From contig NZ_CP034539.1 in NCBI RefSeq assembly GCF_003963535.1, positions 8,060,001 through 8,124,000 on the forward strand: 64,000 nucleotides of DNA, read 5' to 3'. Within the stretch, counting starts at the first letter, position 1. Every line of letters begins with the position of its first letter. The notes under the pieces are model-generated. The model was not told the origin of the DNA. It saw nothing but the letters and a program-made list of their open reading frames with translations, and did not search any database. A program made the translations under genes and the position numbers. Below are positions 23,165 to 31,819 of the stretch, in pieces. This DNA is from Streptomyces cyaneochromogenes (GTDB lineage Bacteria; Actinomycetota; Actinomycetes; Streptomycetales; Streptomycetaceae).

Positions 23165-25507
23165 TCACCCGAGGCGAGTCAGCTTCGCCCCGACAGACGG
23201 CTCCTGAAGCTCCGACTTCAGCGCCACGGGTACGCGTTGTGCCCCCGCACCGCCGCCCACCGCCAGCTCGCCGACCACGGTCCCGGCCTTCGTCCCGCCG
23301 GTGAGGTCCTTGCCCCCGTCGTGGAGGGCGAGCGTCAGCTTCTGCCCCGGTGTCCCGACCACCTTCAGGTCCTTCGTGGCCACCAAGGGCGTACGGCCGC
23401 CGAGACCGTCGTCGACATACCCGACGACCTGGCCCTTCTTCACCGCCGTCGCCGAGGTGAGCGCCTCCCGGACCGCCTTGATGATCTCCTTGCTGTTCTC
23501 CTGCACCAACTTCAGGCTGGTCGTGCCGCTGGGGTCCGGAGGCGGGGCGTGCTGGTCCATCAACGAGCCCAGGACCAGCCGGTCCTCGCCGTCCACGGTC
23601 CGGTACGCCGCCCAGGACAGCGTGCCGCCCGCCGCCGTGTTGGAGCCGGTCTTGATTCCCCTGACGCTCAGCCCCGCCATGAGCAGGTCGTTGTTGTTGT
23701 AGATGCGCCCGACCTCGGGGATGTCGGCGTTGGGCATCGCGACGACCGCGCGGAAGGACTCGAACCTCATGACCGCCTCGGCCAGTTTGAGCTGGTCGAC
23801 GGCCGTGCTGACGGTGCCCTCGTCCAGGCCGCTGGGGTCGGTGTACGTCGTGTTCGTCATGCCGAGCGACTTGGCCGCGGCGTTCATCTTCCGGACGAAC
23901 GCGGTCTCGTCCTCGCTCTTGGTGTTCCACCGGGCCAGCAGCCGGGCCACGTTGTTGCCCGACGGGATCATCAGCATCTTCAGCATGTCCTGGAGGCTGT
24001 ACGTCCGGCCGGCCCGCAGCCCCTCGATGCGCGACTCGTCCTTCGACTTGCCCTCCTCCACGGTCCGTGCGTCGACGGTGACGTCAGGGCCGGGCTCGTC
24101 CTTCTTGAGGGGGTGCTCGCGCAGCAGCACGTACGCCGTCATGATCTTGGCGACGCTCGCCGTCGGGACGGGCTTCTGCTCCCCGAACGTCCCGATGGTG
24201 CCCGACCCCACGACCATGACCGCGGCCTGCCCCTCCTCGGGCCACGGCATCGTGAACGCGTCGCCGCCGATGGTGAAGGACGACGCACTCCGGTCGAGGG
24301 CGAGGGTCGGGTCGGGCAGCGGGCGCAGCAACTGGACGACGAGGAAGACCAGCGCGAGCAGCGCCACGAGAGGCGACCAGATCTTGACCCTGCGGAGGGT
24401 CGTGCGCAGGGGAGTGGCCGGGGGCGGCGGGGTGTTGGTGAGCTGCGCGAGCAGGTCGATCGGGGTGGGGGCGGGCTGCGGCGGCGTGTCCTGCGGCGGC
24501 GCGGACTGGGGCGGCGCGGACTGGGGCGCGGCGCTCGGCAGGTCGGCGACGCTGATCGCCATCGTCCTGTCGGCTTCCGCCGCGGCGGCGGCCTCCGGGG
24601 GCCGCAACGCCAGGGTCCGGGTGCTCTCGGAGCCCTCGGGGACGGCGGGTTCCGCGGGTGACTTCGCTCCGGGGGCTTCCTTGGGCTCCGCCGCGTCGGC
24701 GGCTTCCTCGGGTTCGTCCTCGGTGGGTGTGTCGGTGTTCGGGGCCGGTGCGGTGTCGTCGTCCGTGGTCGTCGCGTCGGCAGGCGCCTCGGCGTTCTCC
24801 TCCGGTGCCGTGCCGTCGTCCTCGGCGTCCGAGGCCTCCTCGGGGAGGGACCCGGCGTCCTGAGCCGGGACCTCGGCGGGAGCGTCGCCAGCGTCGCCCC
24901 CATCGGCTTCCTCAGCCGGTTCAGCGGCGGTGTCCTTCGCTTCGGACGGTTCCTGGGCTGGTGTGTCGGCGGTGTCCTTGGCCTCCGCCGGTTCCTCCGC
25001 CGGTGCGTCGGCAGTGTCCTCCGGCTGATCCGGCTTCTGCGTCCCGTCGGGCGTCTCGGGTCCCTCTGCCCGCTCCGATCCCTTCAACGCCTCCGGCGCA
25101 TGGGGCTCTTCCGGCGCGTCGGCGATGTCCTTGGCCTCGGCCGGTTCCTCTGCCGGTGCGTCAGCAGCGTCCTCCGGTTGATCCGGCTTGCGCGCTTCGT
25201 CCGGCTTGCGCGCCTCGTCCGGCGTCTCCGTCTCTCCCGGAGTCTCCGGCTCCTCAACCGCCGCCGGCGTCTCCGGCCCCTCCACCGCCCCCGACGTTTC
25301 GGGCTCCACCTCCGGCGCCTCCGGCTCCTCCACCGGTTCCGCCGATTTCGCCGCTTCCGCCGAGGCCGATGCCGCCGTCTCCTCCCCGGACGGCCGCACG
25401 CTGTCCTGCTCGGCCGAATCCGGGCCCGACCCGTGTTCGTCGCCGGAGCGTTCCGCCGACGGGTCGTCCTGGTCAAGGACGTCGGTGTCGGGTGTTCGGT
25501 CCCCCAT
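23165..25507 (-). CDS. D-alanyl-D-alanine carboxypeptidase with a long acidic cytoplasmic arm
   Basis: A 780-residue protein, start ATG 25507 with GAAGGAG six bases upstream. Residues 1 to about 355 are disordered and very rich in Glu, Pro, Ala and Asp, with near-identical repeats (PEDAADAPAEEPAEAKD and PEDTADAPAEEPAEAKD). One membrane segment (about 375-395, WSPLVALLALVFLVVQLL) follows. The exported S11-type peptidase domain has TASVAKIM (Ser about 449), SGNN (about 515) and KTGSN (about 617), all present. It trims stem peptides of peptidoglycan outside the membrane. The acidic arm is typical of a subset of Streptomyces DacA-like proteins; its role is unknown. It follows the PBP/beta-lactamase genes in convergent orientation. 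Confidence 0.92.
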   Translation of the reverse strand: MGDRTPDTDVLDQDDPSAERSGDEHGSGPDSAEQDSVRPSGEETAASASAEAAKSAEPVEEPEAPEVEPETSGAVEGPETPAAVEEPETPGETETPDEARKPDEARKPDQPEDAADAPAEEPAEAKDIADAPEEPHAPEALKGSERAEGPETPDGTQKPDQPEDTADAPAEEPAEAKDTADTPAQEPSEAKDTAAEPAEEADGGDAGDAPAEVPAQDAGSLPEEASDAEDDGTAPEENAEAPADATTTDDDTAPAPNTDTPTEDEPEEAADAAEPKEAPGAKSPAEPAVPEGSESTRTLALRPPEAAAAAEADRTMAISVADLPSAAPQSAPPQSAPPQDTPPQPAPTPIDLLAQLTNTPPPPATPLRTTLRRVKIWSPLVALLALVFLVVQLLRPLPDPTLALDRSASSFTIGGDAFTMPWPEEGQAAVMVVGSGTIGTFGEQKPVPTASVAKIMTAYVLLREHPLKKDEPGPDVTVDARTVEEGKSKDESRIEGLRAGRTYSLQDMLKMLMIPSGNNVARLLARWNTKSEDETAFVRKMNAAAKSLGMTNTTYTDPSGLDEGTVSTAVDQLKLAEAVMRFESFRAVVAMPNADIPEVGRIYNNNDLLMAGLSVRGIKTGSNTAAGGTLSWAAYRTVDGEDRLVLGSLMDQHAPPPDPSGTTSLKLVQENSKEIIKAVREALTSATAVKKGQVVGYVDDGLGGRTPLVATKDLKVVGTPGQKLTLALHDGGKDLTGGTKAGTVVGELAVGGGAGAQRVPVALKSELQEPSVGAKLTRLG

Positions 25508-25971
25508 CGCTGTCTCCTTCGTGCGCTCGCGACACATGCGTCCTACGAGACGGGCGGACGGGCACGTCGCGTTGCCTGAGGCAGGTGCCGGTGATTCTCG
25601 CCGGGCGATCCGGGGCCCCAGGGGCCGGCCGGTGATCGCCTCGCGGCGGCGCGGCCAGCGTAACCGATCACTGTTCGAGAACGGCGGCGAGCGCGGCCCG
25701 CGGTCACCGGAAACCGACATGGCTCGGGCCGAGCAGAGGGCGAGCGACGCGCACTCCGCCGCCGGACGCTCGCCCCGGCCGAGGAGCAGTCGCCCGCGGC
25801 GCGTTCGCCGCGCGCCGGACTGGCCGCCGTGGCTGCCTCGTCGCGGGGCCGGCTCGCGGTGGTGACGGTCGCCGTGGCGCAGTCGGTGACGGTCTCGGTG
25901 AGGTCGATGACGCCGGTCGGCCTCGCGCACCACCGCGCGGGCATCGATCTGATCGGTCCGGTCCCCGGGGA
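25508..25971. other. 464-bp gap without a recognised gene
   Basis: Between the carboxypeptidase start and the end of the homocysteine methyltransferase gene. I translated it in all frames by eye and found no start with a good ribosome site and no family match. It should contain the carboxypeptidase promoter near 25510-25600. GC content stays high and several short reading frames are open by chance. Confidence 0.5.
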
Positions 25972-26895
25972 CTACCGCGCCTCCGCCAACGTACGCGCGA
26001 TGGACTCGATCGCCTCCGGCCCCACCCGGCAGCACCCTCCGATCAGCCGTGCCCCGGACTCCCGCCACCCCCGTACCTGCTCGGCGGCGAAGCTGGAGCG
26101 TCCGTCCCAGGCGCGGGCCTCGGCGTTCCAGGCCTCGCCGCTGTTGGGATAGACGACGACCGGCTTGCCCGTGACGCGGGCGGCGGTCTCGACGGCGCCC
26201 TCGACGTCCTCGGGCGCGCAGCAGTTCACGCCGACCGCGATCACCTCGTCGGCGTCGGCGGCCAGGGCGAACGCCTCCTCCAACGGCTGCCCGGCGCGGG
26301 TGCGGTCACCGGCGACGGAGTACGACAGCCAGGCCGGGACGCCGAGCCCGCGCACCGCCCGCAGCAGCGCCCGGGCCTCGTCGGCGTCGGGGACCGTCTC
26401 CAGCGCCAGCACGTCGGGACGGGCGCCGGCGAGCACCTCCAGGCGGGGCCGGTGGAAGCGCTCCAGCTCGTCCACGCTCAGCCCGTACCGCCCCCGGTAC
26501 TCCGAGCCGTCCGCCAGCATCGCCCCGTACGGCCCTACCGACGCGGCCACCCACAGCGGCCGCGTGACGCCCCCGGCCCGCGCCTGCCGCACTGCCGCGC
26601 GCGCCAACTCCACGCTCAGCACAAGCAGTTCGGCCGCCCGCTCGGGTCCGATGCCCCGCTTCGCGAACCCCTCGAACGTGGCCTGGTAGCTGGACGTGAT
26701 CGCCACGTCCGCCCCTGCCTCGAAGTACGCGAGGTGCGCCTGCGTGATCGCCTCGGGCCGCTCCGCGAGCAGCCGCGCCGACCACAGCTCGTCGCTCAGG
26801 TCGTGCCCGGCGGACTCGAGCTGGTTGGACATCCCGCCGTCGAGCACGACGGTCCCGGCGGCGAGGGCTTCGGTGAGGGTGATGGTGCTGGTCAT
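25972..26895 (-). CDS. mmuM: Homocysteine S-methyltransferase
   Basis: A 307-residue cytoplasmic enzyme transferring a methyl group from S-methylmethionine (or SAM) to homocysteine, giving methionine. The start at the ATG at 26895 gives the usual family start (LTEALAAGTVVLDGGMSNQLE). The zinc-binding cysteines are visible: VNCC (about residue 220) and GGCC (about residue 290). YQATFEGFAKRG and VAASVGPYGAMLADGSEY are further family marks. It is divergent from an amino-acid permease across 132 bp, a layout that recalls the mmuP-mmuM pairing for S-methylmethionine use. Confidence 0.92.
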   Translation of the reverse strand: MTSTITLTEALAAGTVVLDGGMSNQLESAGHDLSDELWSARLLAERPEAITQAHLAYFEAGADVAITSSYQATFEGFAKRGIGPERAAELLVLSVELARAAVRQARAGGVTRPLWVAASVGPYGAMLADGSEYRGRYGLSVDELERFHRPRLEVLAGARPDVLALETVPDADEARALLRAVRGLGVPAWLSYSVAGDRTRAGQPLEEAFALAADADEVIAVGVNCCAPEDVEGAVETAARVTGKPVVVYPNSGEAWNAEARAWDGRSSFAAEQVRGWRESGARLIGGCCRVGPEAIESIARTLAEAR

Positions 26896-27027
26896 GCCGT
26901 TGACGGTAGCCCCTCCGGAGCCGGAAACCACGTGGATTGTGTCCACTCCATGAACAGATCGACCACTATGTGGGACACCGGATACGATCACGCTCCCCCC
27001 AGCTCACCCCATCCCCCGGGAACCGCC

Positions 27028-28437
27028 ATGACCGCCACCAGCACGCCCGAGGCGACCGAGCCCGAGGCGAACCCGGCCGCCCCACGCCGCCGTTCCTTCG
27101 GCCTGGCCGCCGCCACCGCCCTCGTCATGGGCAACATCATCGGCGGAGGCATCTTCGCCCTGCCCGCCGCCGTCGCCCCGTACGGCACGGTCAGCCTGCT
27201 CGCCTTCGTCATCCTGTCCATAGCCGCCGTACTGCTCGCCCTGCTCTTCGGCCGGCTGGCCCGGCGCAGCCCGGTCACCGGCGGCCTGTACGTGTACCCG
27301 CGCGACGCGTTCGGTGAGTTCGCGGGCTTCCTGTCGGCCTGGTCGTACTGGACGATGTGCTGGGTCAGCATCGCCGCCCTCGCCACCGCCGTCGTGGGGT
27401 ACGTCGACGTCCTGATCCCCCTGCACGACAGTCACGCCCTCCAGGCGGCCGTCGCCCTCGCCGCGCTGTGGCTGCCGGCCGTCGCGAACTTCGCCGGGAC
27501 CCGCTGGGTCGGCACGGTCCAAGTGGTCTCCACCGTCCTGAAGTTCGTCCCCCTCCTCCTGGTCGCCACCATCGGCCTGTTCTTCGTCGACGCGGACAAC
27601 TTCGGCCCGTTCAATGCCTCCGGCGACAGCACCGCCGGCGCGGTCGCCGCCGCGGCCGCCCTGCTCCTCTACAGCTTCCTCGGCGTCGAGTCGGCCGCGG
27701 TCAGCGCGGGCGAGGTCGAGAACCCGGAGCGCAACGTCGGCCGCGCGAGCGTGCTCGGCACCCTCGCCTCCGCCCTCGTCTACATCCTCGGCACGGTCGC
27801 CGTCTTCGGCCTCGTCCCGCACGACAGGCTGGTCGACTCCGGCGCTCCCTTCGCCGACGCCGTGAACGCGATCACGGGCGGCACCTGGGGCGGCACCGCC
27901 ATCGCCCTGGTCGCCGTCGCCTCGATCACCGGCTGCCTCAACGGCTGGATCCTGCTGGCCGCGCAGATGCCGTACGCCGCCGCCCGCGACGGCCTCTTCC
28001 CGGCGCCGTTCGCGAAGGTCGGCAAGGGCGGTGTGCCCGGCTTCGGCGTCTGGGCGGTGGCCGTCCTCGGCACGGTCCTCATCGCCCTCAACTACACGGC
28101 GGGCCCGGACACCACCTTCCGCGTCCTCGTCCTCATCACGACGTTCACCGGCTGCGTCCCGTACCTCCTGTCGGCCGCCGCCCAGCTGTACTGGCTGGCC
28201 CGGGGCACCCGTGAACGCGTCCGCCCGGCGGGCCTGGTCCGCGACCTGATCGTCGCCGCCCTCTCCTTCGCCTTCTCCTTCTGGCTGATCGCGGGCGCCG
28301 GTTACGCCGCCGTCTACCAGGGCGTGCTGTTCCTCTTCGCGGGCATCCCGGTGTACGTGTGGCTGCGCGGACGGCGGGAGTCGGCCGAGGCGCCCGACGA
28401 GACGCCCGTCGACACGTCCGTCAAGCCGTCCGTGTAG
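27028..28437 (+). CDS. APC-superfamily amino-acid permease, possibly for S-methylmethionine or a basic amino acid
   Basis: A 469-residue membrane transporter with about 12 hydrophobic segments. The first segment contains the APC signature (ALVMGNIIGGGIFALPAAVAPYG). GVESAAVSAGEVENPERNVGRA near residue 220 is the conserved loop of this group. The ATG at 27028 has GGGAA six bases upstream; in-frame ATGs at 26952 and 26970 would add 20-25 residues. The divergent homocysteine S-methyltransferase suggests S-methylmethionine uptake, but the sequence also resembles arginine/agmatine-type antiporters, so the substrate is left open. Confidence 0.85.
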   Translation: MTATSTPEATEPEANPAAPRRRSFGLAAATALVMGNIIGGGIFALPAAVAPYGTVSLLAFVILSIAAVLLALLFGRLARRSPVTGGLYVYPRDAFGEFAGFLSAWSYWTMCWVSIAALATAVVGYVDVLIPLHDSHALQAAVALAALWLPAVANFAGTRWVGTVQVVSTVLKFVPLLLVATIGLFFVDADNFGPFNASGDSTAGAVAAAAALLLYSFLGVESAAVSAGEVENPERNVGRASVLGTLASALVYILGTVAVFGLVPHDRLVDSGAPFADAVNAITGGTWGGTAIALVAVASITGCLNGWILLAAQMPYAAARDGLFPAPFAKVGKGGVPGFGVWAVAVLGTVLIALNYTAGPDTTFRVLVLITTFTGCVPYLLSAAAQLYWLARGTRERVRPAGLVRDLIVAALSFAFSFWLIAGAGYAAVYQGVLFLFAGIPVYVWLRGRRESAEAPDETPVDTSVKPSV

Positions 28438-28480
28438 GTGGGCGCGGGGTCGGGCCGCCGGGCCGGGCGAGGCGCCGGTG

Positions 28481-28732
28481 TCACCTCGGCGGCGCGACCC
28501 CATCGGCCGCCCGGCCTGCCTGGCGTCCCCGGCGACCCCGGCGGCGGGCGTCACGGATGTGCAGCGCGCACGCGCCGAGGACGAGCGCCGCTCCGACGAG
28601 CACACAGGCGCCGCCCACGAGCCACGTCCCGCTGCCCGGCGGCTCGGAGAGCGCCGGGATCCCGAAGGCGGCCACCGGCACCCCGATGCCGACGGCCGCA
28701 CGACGCGCCTCGCTGCCCGGCCTCCTGCCCAT
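28481..28732 (-). CDS. Small membrane protein, function unknown
   Basis: An 83-residue protein (MGRRPGSEARRAAVGIGV...) with two hydrophobic stretches (about 14-28 and 38-56) and a strongly basic C-terminus. The start at 28732 is an ATG preceded by GGGGG. It follows the beta-strand-repeat surface protein by 44 bp on the same strand and is probably co-transcribed. No family recognised. Confidence 0.45.
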   Translation of the reverse strand: MGRRPGSEARRAAVGIGVPVAAFGIPALSEPPGSGTWLVGGACVLVGAALVLGACALHIRDARRRGRRGRQAGRAADGVAPPR

Positions 28733-28776
28733 GCCCCCGTCCCTCGCTGCCGAAGAGGTCCTGCCCAGGGCCGACC

Positions 28777-30903
28777 CTATGCCGAGTGCCGCCCGGCCCG
28801 GCGTCGCCCGCGCCCGCGCCCCCACCCCCGCCCGAGCCGCGTCGCCGGTACCGCGAGCCCGACGAGCAGCCCGGCGGCCAGGACGTACGGCCACCAGCCG
28901 AGGCCGCTGCTCGCGGCGTTCGCGGTGGAGGCGCCGGGGGAGGTGACCGGGCCGGCCGCCGAGCGGAGGCCGTCGGCGCTGGGGGAGGGGGTCGTGGTGA
29001 CGGCGGTGAGGACCACGTCGTTGCCGTCGCCGCCCCGGTAGTTGATCCGGTAGGCGGTGTCGCCCAACTGCAGCTTCCCGCCCTCCTTGAGCCCGGTGAA
29101 GGCGCCGGTCGTCCTCGCCCGCCCCTGATGGTCGAGGACGGTGATCCTCCGGGCGGGCCCGGTCGCGGTGGCCGCGGTCGCGAGGTCCAGGTCACCGGCC
29201 AGCCGGACCGGGCCCGTCACCTTCAACGGCCCGTCGCGCAGGACCAGTTCGCCCTTCGCCGACTGCCTGTAGCCGCCGGAGACGGTGAGGCCGGTCGCGA
29301 CCACACCCCCGTTGGTCACCGCTCCCTTGACCGTGCCCCTGCCGCTCAGCGACTTCCCCGCGCCCACGCGCAGCCCCGAAGTACCCACGTCCAGCCGGGA
29401 CTTCGCCGACGAGAGCCGGATGGCCCGGCTCCGGGCGAGCGTCGCGCCGTCGCGCAGGGCGAGGGTGCCCTTCTTGACCGTCGTCGGGCCGGTGTACGTC
29501 ACCGCGCGGCCCGTCAGGGTCGTCGTCGCGTCCCCCGCCTGGGTGAGCGACCCGCTGCCGCCGATCCGGGACAGGGACAGGGCCTTGCGCGTGTTGTTCA
29601 GCACCAGGGAGCCGTTGTTGACGACCTTGTAGCGGCCGCCCCCGGTGTAGAGCCCGCCGTCGCCGCCCGGCCTGCCGCTGCCCAGCCGCAGCACGGCGCC
29701 CTTCTCGACCGTCGTCGAGCCGTCGTAGTACTGCACGGCGGCGAACGTGACGTCGTTGCCCTTCGTCCCCTTGATGACGACGTCCCCGGCCCCGGGCGCG
29801 GAGAGCGTGTCGTGGAACACGCCGCCGCCGATGGGGGCGCCCAGCGTCACGGGCCCGTTGTAGTCGAACGTCAGCAGCGAGCGGGAGCGGGCCGCCAGCA
29901 GGTTGATGTAGACGGTCTCGGCGGTCCCGGGCATGAAGATCTTGTTCGTCGTCCCGTCGCCCCACTGGACGTTCGCGCCCTTGATGTTGGTGCCGCGCTT
30001 GTTGACGTTCTTGCGCGCCGGCGTCCAGTTCAGGGAAGGGTCGGAGAGCGAGGGGTCGGTGTCGCCGCCCTGGTTCGACCAGCTGTACTGCCCGGTGAGG
30101 ATCACCTTGCTGCCGGGCCGGGACTGGACGTTGATGTCACTGCCGTACTCGCGCTGGTAGAAGTCCATGCCCATGGTGACGGTCTGCCCCAGCGGGGTGT
30201 CCACGGTGTACGTGCCCTGGTTGAGGACCTTGCGCATGTTCGGCAGCGACGTCGCGAACTCCGGGCGCCCGGCGTTCACCTGCGTGCCGTTGTCGATCAC
30301 CCCGGAGAAGGAGTGGGTGCCCGACAGGTCCCAGGTGCCCCACAGGAACCTCGGTTGGGTGATCAACCCGGAGCCGCTGATCGTGCCCAGGTTGTAGGCG
30401 CTCTTCAGGGAGAGCCGCAGGGTGCCGTCGACCCGGATGTTGTCCTGGTTCAGCCGGAACGCCGGGGTGTCGTAAGGGAAGTGGCCGATCAGGCCGGTCG
30501 TGCCGCCGTTGCCGTACTGCAGGGTCGCCCCGCGTTCGACCGTGATCGCGGGCGGGTCCGGGTCGGCCGTGGTGACGTACGGGTGGTTGCCGCCCTGGAT
30601 CCGGACGTTCTGCCGCTGCCGGGACCTGGTCAGCGTGAAGTCGCTGTCCCTGGTCAGGATCAGGGTCCCGGTGCCGCGCACGGTGAGGGTGCCCTCGCCG
30701 CGGAAGACACCGTCGTACGTCGTCGTTCCCGACGGCACGGTGACGACCGTGTCGCCGGTCAGTGTCACGTCCCGGCCCCCGAGTACGTCGGCGGTGACGT
30801 CCCGGGGGCCGGCTGCCACCGCGGGGGGAGCGGTGACGGTGAGCGCGGCGACCGCGGCGAGGGCGCCGGCGGCCGCTGCTGTCTTGTGGTTAAGGCTGCG
30901 CAC
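28777..30903 (-). CDS. Cell-surface beta-strand-repeat protein (autotransporter-associated type)
   Basis: A 708-residue exported protein with a GTG start at 30903. Residues 1-31 are a Sec signal peptide (LNHKTAAAAGALAAVAALTVTAPPAVAA). The body is a long series of beta-strand repeats, for example TYTGPTTVKKGTLALRDGA, GSGSLTQAGDATTTLTG and GRLxVGTSGLRV-like units, which match the autotransporter-associated beta-strand (PATR) repeats that form beta-helices. The C-terminal 35 residues are a membrane helix (WWPYVLAAGLLVGLAV) and an Arg/Gly-rich tail. There is no LPXTG motif and no outer-membrane beta-barrel, as expected in a Gram-positive cell. Function unknown; adhesion or glycan binding is possible. 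Confidence 0.8.
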   Translation of the reverse strand: MRSLNHKTAAAAGALAAVAALTVTAPPAVAAGPRDVTADVLGGRDVTLTGDTVVTVPSGTTTYDGVFRGEGTLTVRGTGTLILTRDSDFTLTRSRQRQNVRIQGGNHPYVTTADPDPPAITVERGATLQYGNGGTTGLIGHFPYDTPAFRLNQDNIRVDGTLRLSLKSAYNLGTISGSGLITQPRFLWGTWDLSGTHSFSGVIDNGTQVNAGRPEFATSLPNMRKVLNQGTYTVDTPLGQTVTMGMDFYQREYGSDINVQSRPGSKVILTGQYSWSNQGGDTDPSLSDPSLNWTPARKNVNKRGTNIKGANVQWGDGTTNKIFMPGTAETVYINLLAARSRSLLTFDYNGPVTLGAPIGGGVFHDTLSAPGAGDVVIKGTKGNDVTFAAVQYYDGSTTVEKGAVLRLGSGRPGGDGGLYTGGGRYKVVNNGSLVLNNTRKALSLSRIGGSGSLTQAGDATTTLTGRAVTYTGPTTVKKGTLALRDGATLARSRAIRLSSAKSRLDVGTSGLRVGAGKSLSGRGTVKGAVTNGGVVATGLTVSGGYRQSAKGELVLRDGPLKVTGPVRLAGDLDLATAATATGPARRITVLDHQGRARTTGAFTGLKEGGKLQLGDTAYRINYRGGDGNDVVLTAVTTTPSPSADGLRSAAGPVTSPGASTANAASSGLGWWPYVLAAGLLVGLAVPATRLGRGWGRGRGRRRAGRHSA

Positions 30904-30970
30904 ACCCTTGGAGACGGTGCGCAGCGACGGCGATAACAGAAAATCGGCGTCCCGAACCGAACCGCTGCTC

Positions 30971-31576
30971 TCAGGCGCTGCGCGGGAAGACCTCGAACGG
31001 GGTGTCGCCGGTCCATGGGAGCTCACCCGCGGGCACACAGTTCTGCTCGCGGACGCGGCCCAGGCCGTCGCAGTGCTCGGCGCTGAACCGGAGGAAGGTG
31101 ATGACTGTGTGCCGGCCGATGCTGAGCGGCTCGAACGGAGGCGAGGCAGGGATGGAGAACGGCCGCCCGTCCGCTCCGACGAAGCCGGTCCGCAGCACTT
31201 CCCTGCCGAATACGAAGGTCCTCTCCTGGGCCGTGCCGCGGTCGAGTACGTACCGGGCGCCCAGGAACTTCGCGTTGAAGTCGTCGATCGGGTCCGGGTC
31301 CTGCGGCTGGTAACGGGGTGGGTAGACCTTCCGCTCGTTCTCGCCCGCCGTCTGCCAGCTGGGCCCGACGCGCACCCAGCGCTCACCGGCGAGCGCCTCG
31401 CGGCACGGCGGCGGGCCGATGACCCGCTCGGTGATCCCGAGGAGCTGGTTGATGTTGATGCCTTCGAAGACACAGTTGTGATCCGGCGAAGGCTGCGCCT
31501 GTGCGGTACCGGCACCGGCCGACATCGTCGCCAGCGCGGCGGACACGAGGGCCGCCAGGAACCGGGCTGGTCTCAT
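30971..31576 (-). CDS. Small secreted protein, function unknown
   Basis: A 201-residue protein with a clear signal peptide (MRPARFLAALVSAALATMSAGAGTAQA). The mature part has three or four cysteines (HNCVFEG, PPPCREA, EHCDGLG, EQNCVPAG), compatible with two disulfides in an exported protein. It contains FVFGREVLRTGFVGADGRPFSIP and GRHTVITFLRFSAEHC. I do not recognise a family. The gene ends 67 bp before the beta-strand-repeat gene start on the same strand and may form an operon with it. Confidence 0.7.
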   Translation of the reverse strand: MRPARFLAALVSAALATMSAGAGTAQAQPSPDHNCVFEGININQLLGITERVIGPPPCREALAGERWVRVGPSWQTAGENERKVYPPRYQPQDPDPIDDFNAKFLGARYVLDRGTAQERTFVFGREVLRTGFVGADGRPFSIPASPPFEPLSIGRHTVITFLRFSAEHCDGLGRVREQNCVPAGELPWTGDTPFEVFPRSA

Positions 31577-31819
31577 CGGGGTTCACCTTTCGGCGTCGTG
31601 GTCTGGCAGTGACCCCAGCCGACCACGACCGCAGCGCCCCTGCGCCTTCAGGTGAGCGTTCGAGTGAGGCGCCCGGAAAACGCTTGCCCCTCGTCCCGCC
31701 CGACCCGTTGACCTCCTGGTGACACGCCCTTACCTTTCAGCCGTTCGTAATGTCAGATCTTGTTCGATATGCCGAACATTCTCGAACATTCCCCCACCTC
31801 CCCCCGAGAGGCAGGACGC

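Noticed and set aside
25508..25971. Possible small gene in the gap upstream of the carboxypeptidase
   Set aside because: Frames such as the one containing LAVVTVAVAQSVTVSV have no ribosome site and no recognised homology.
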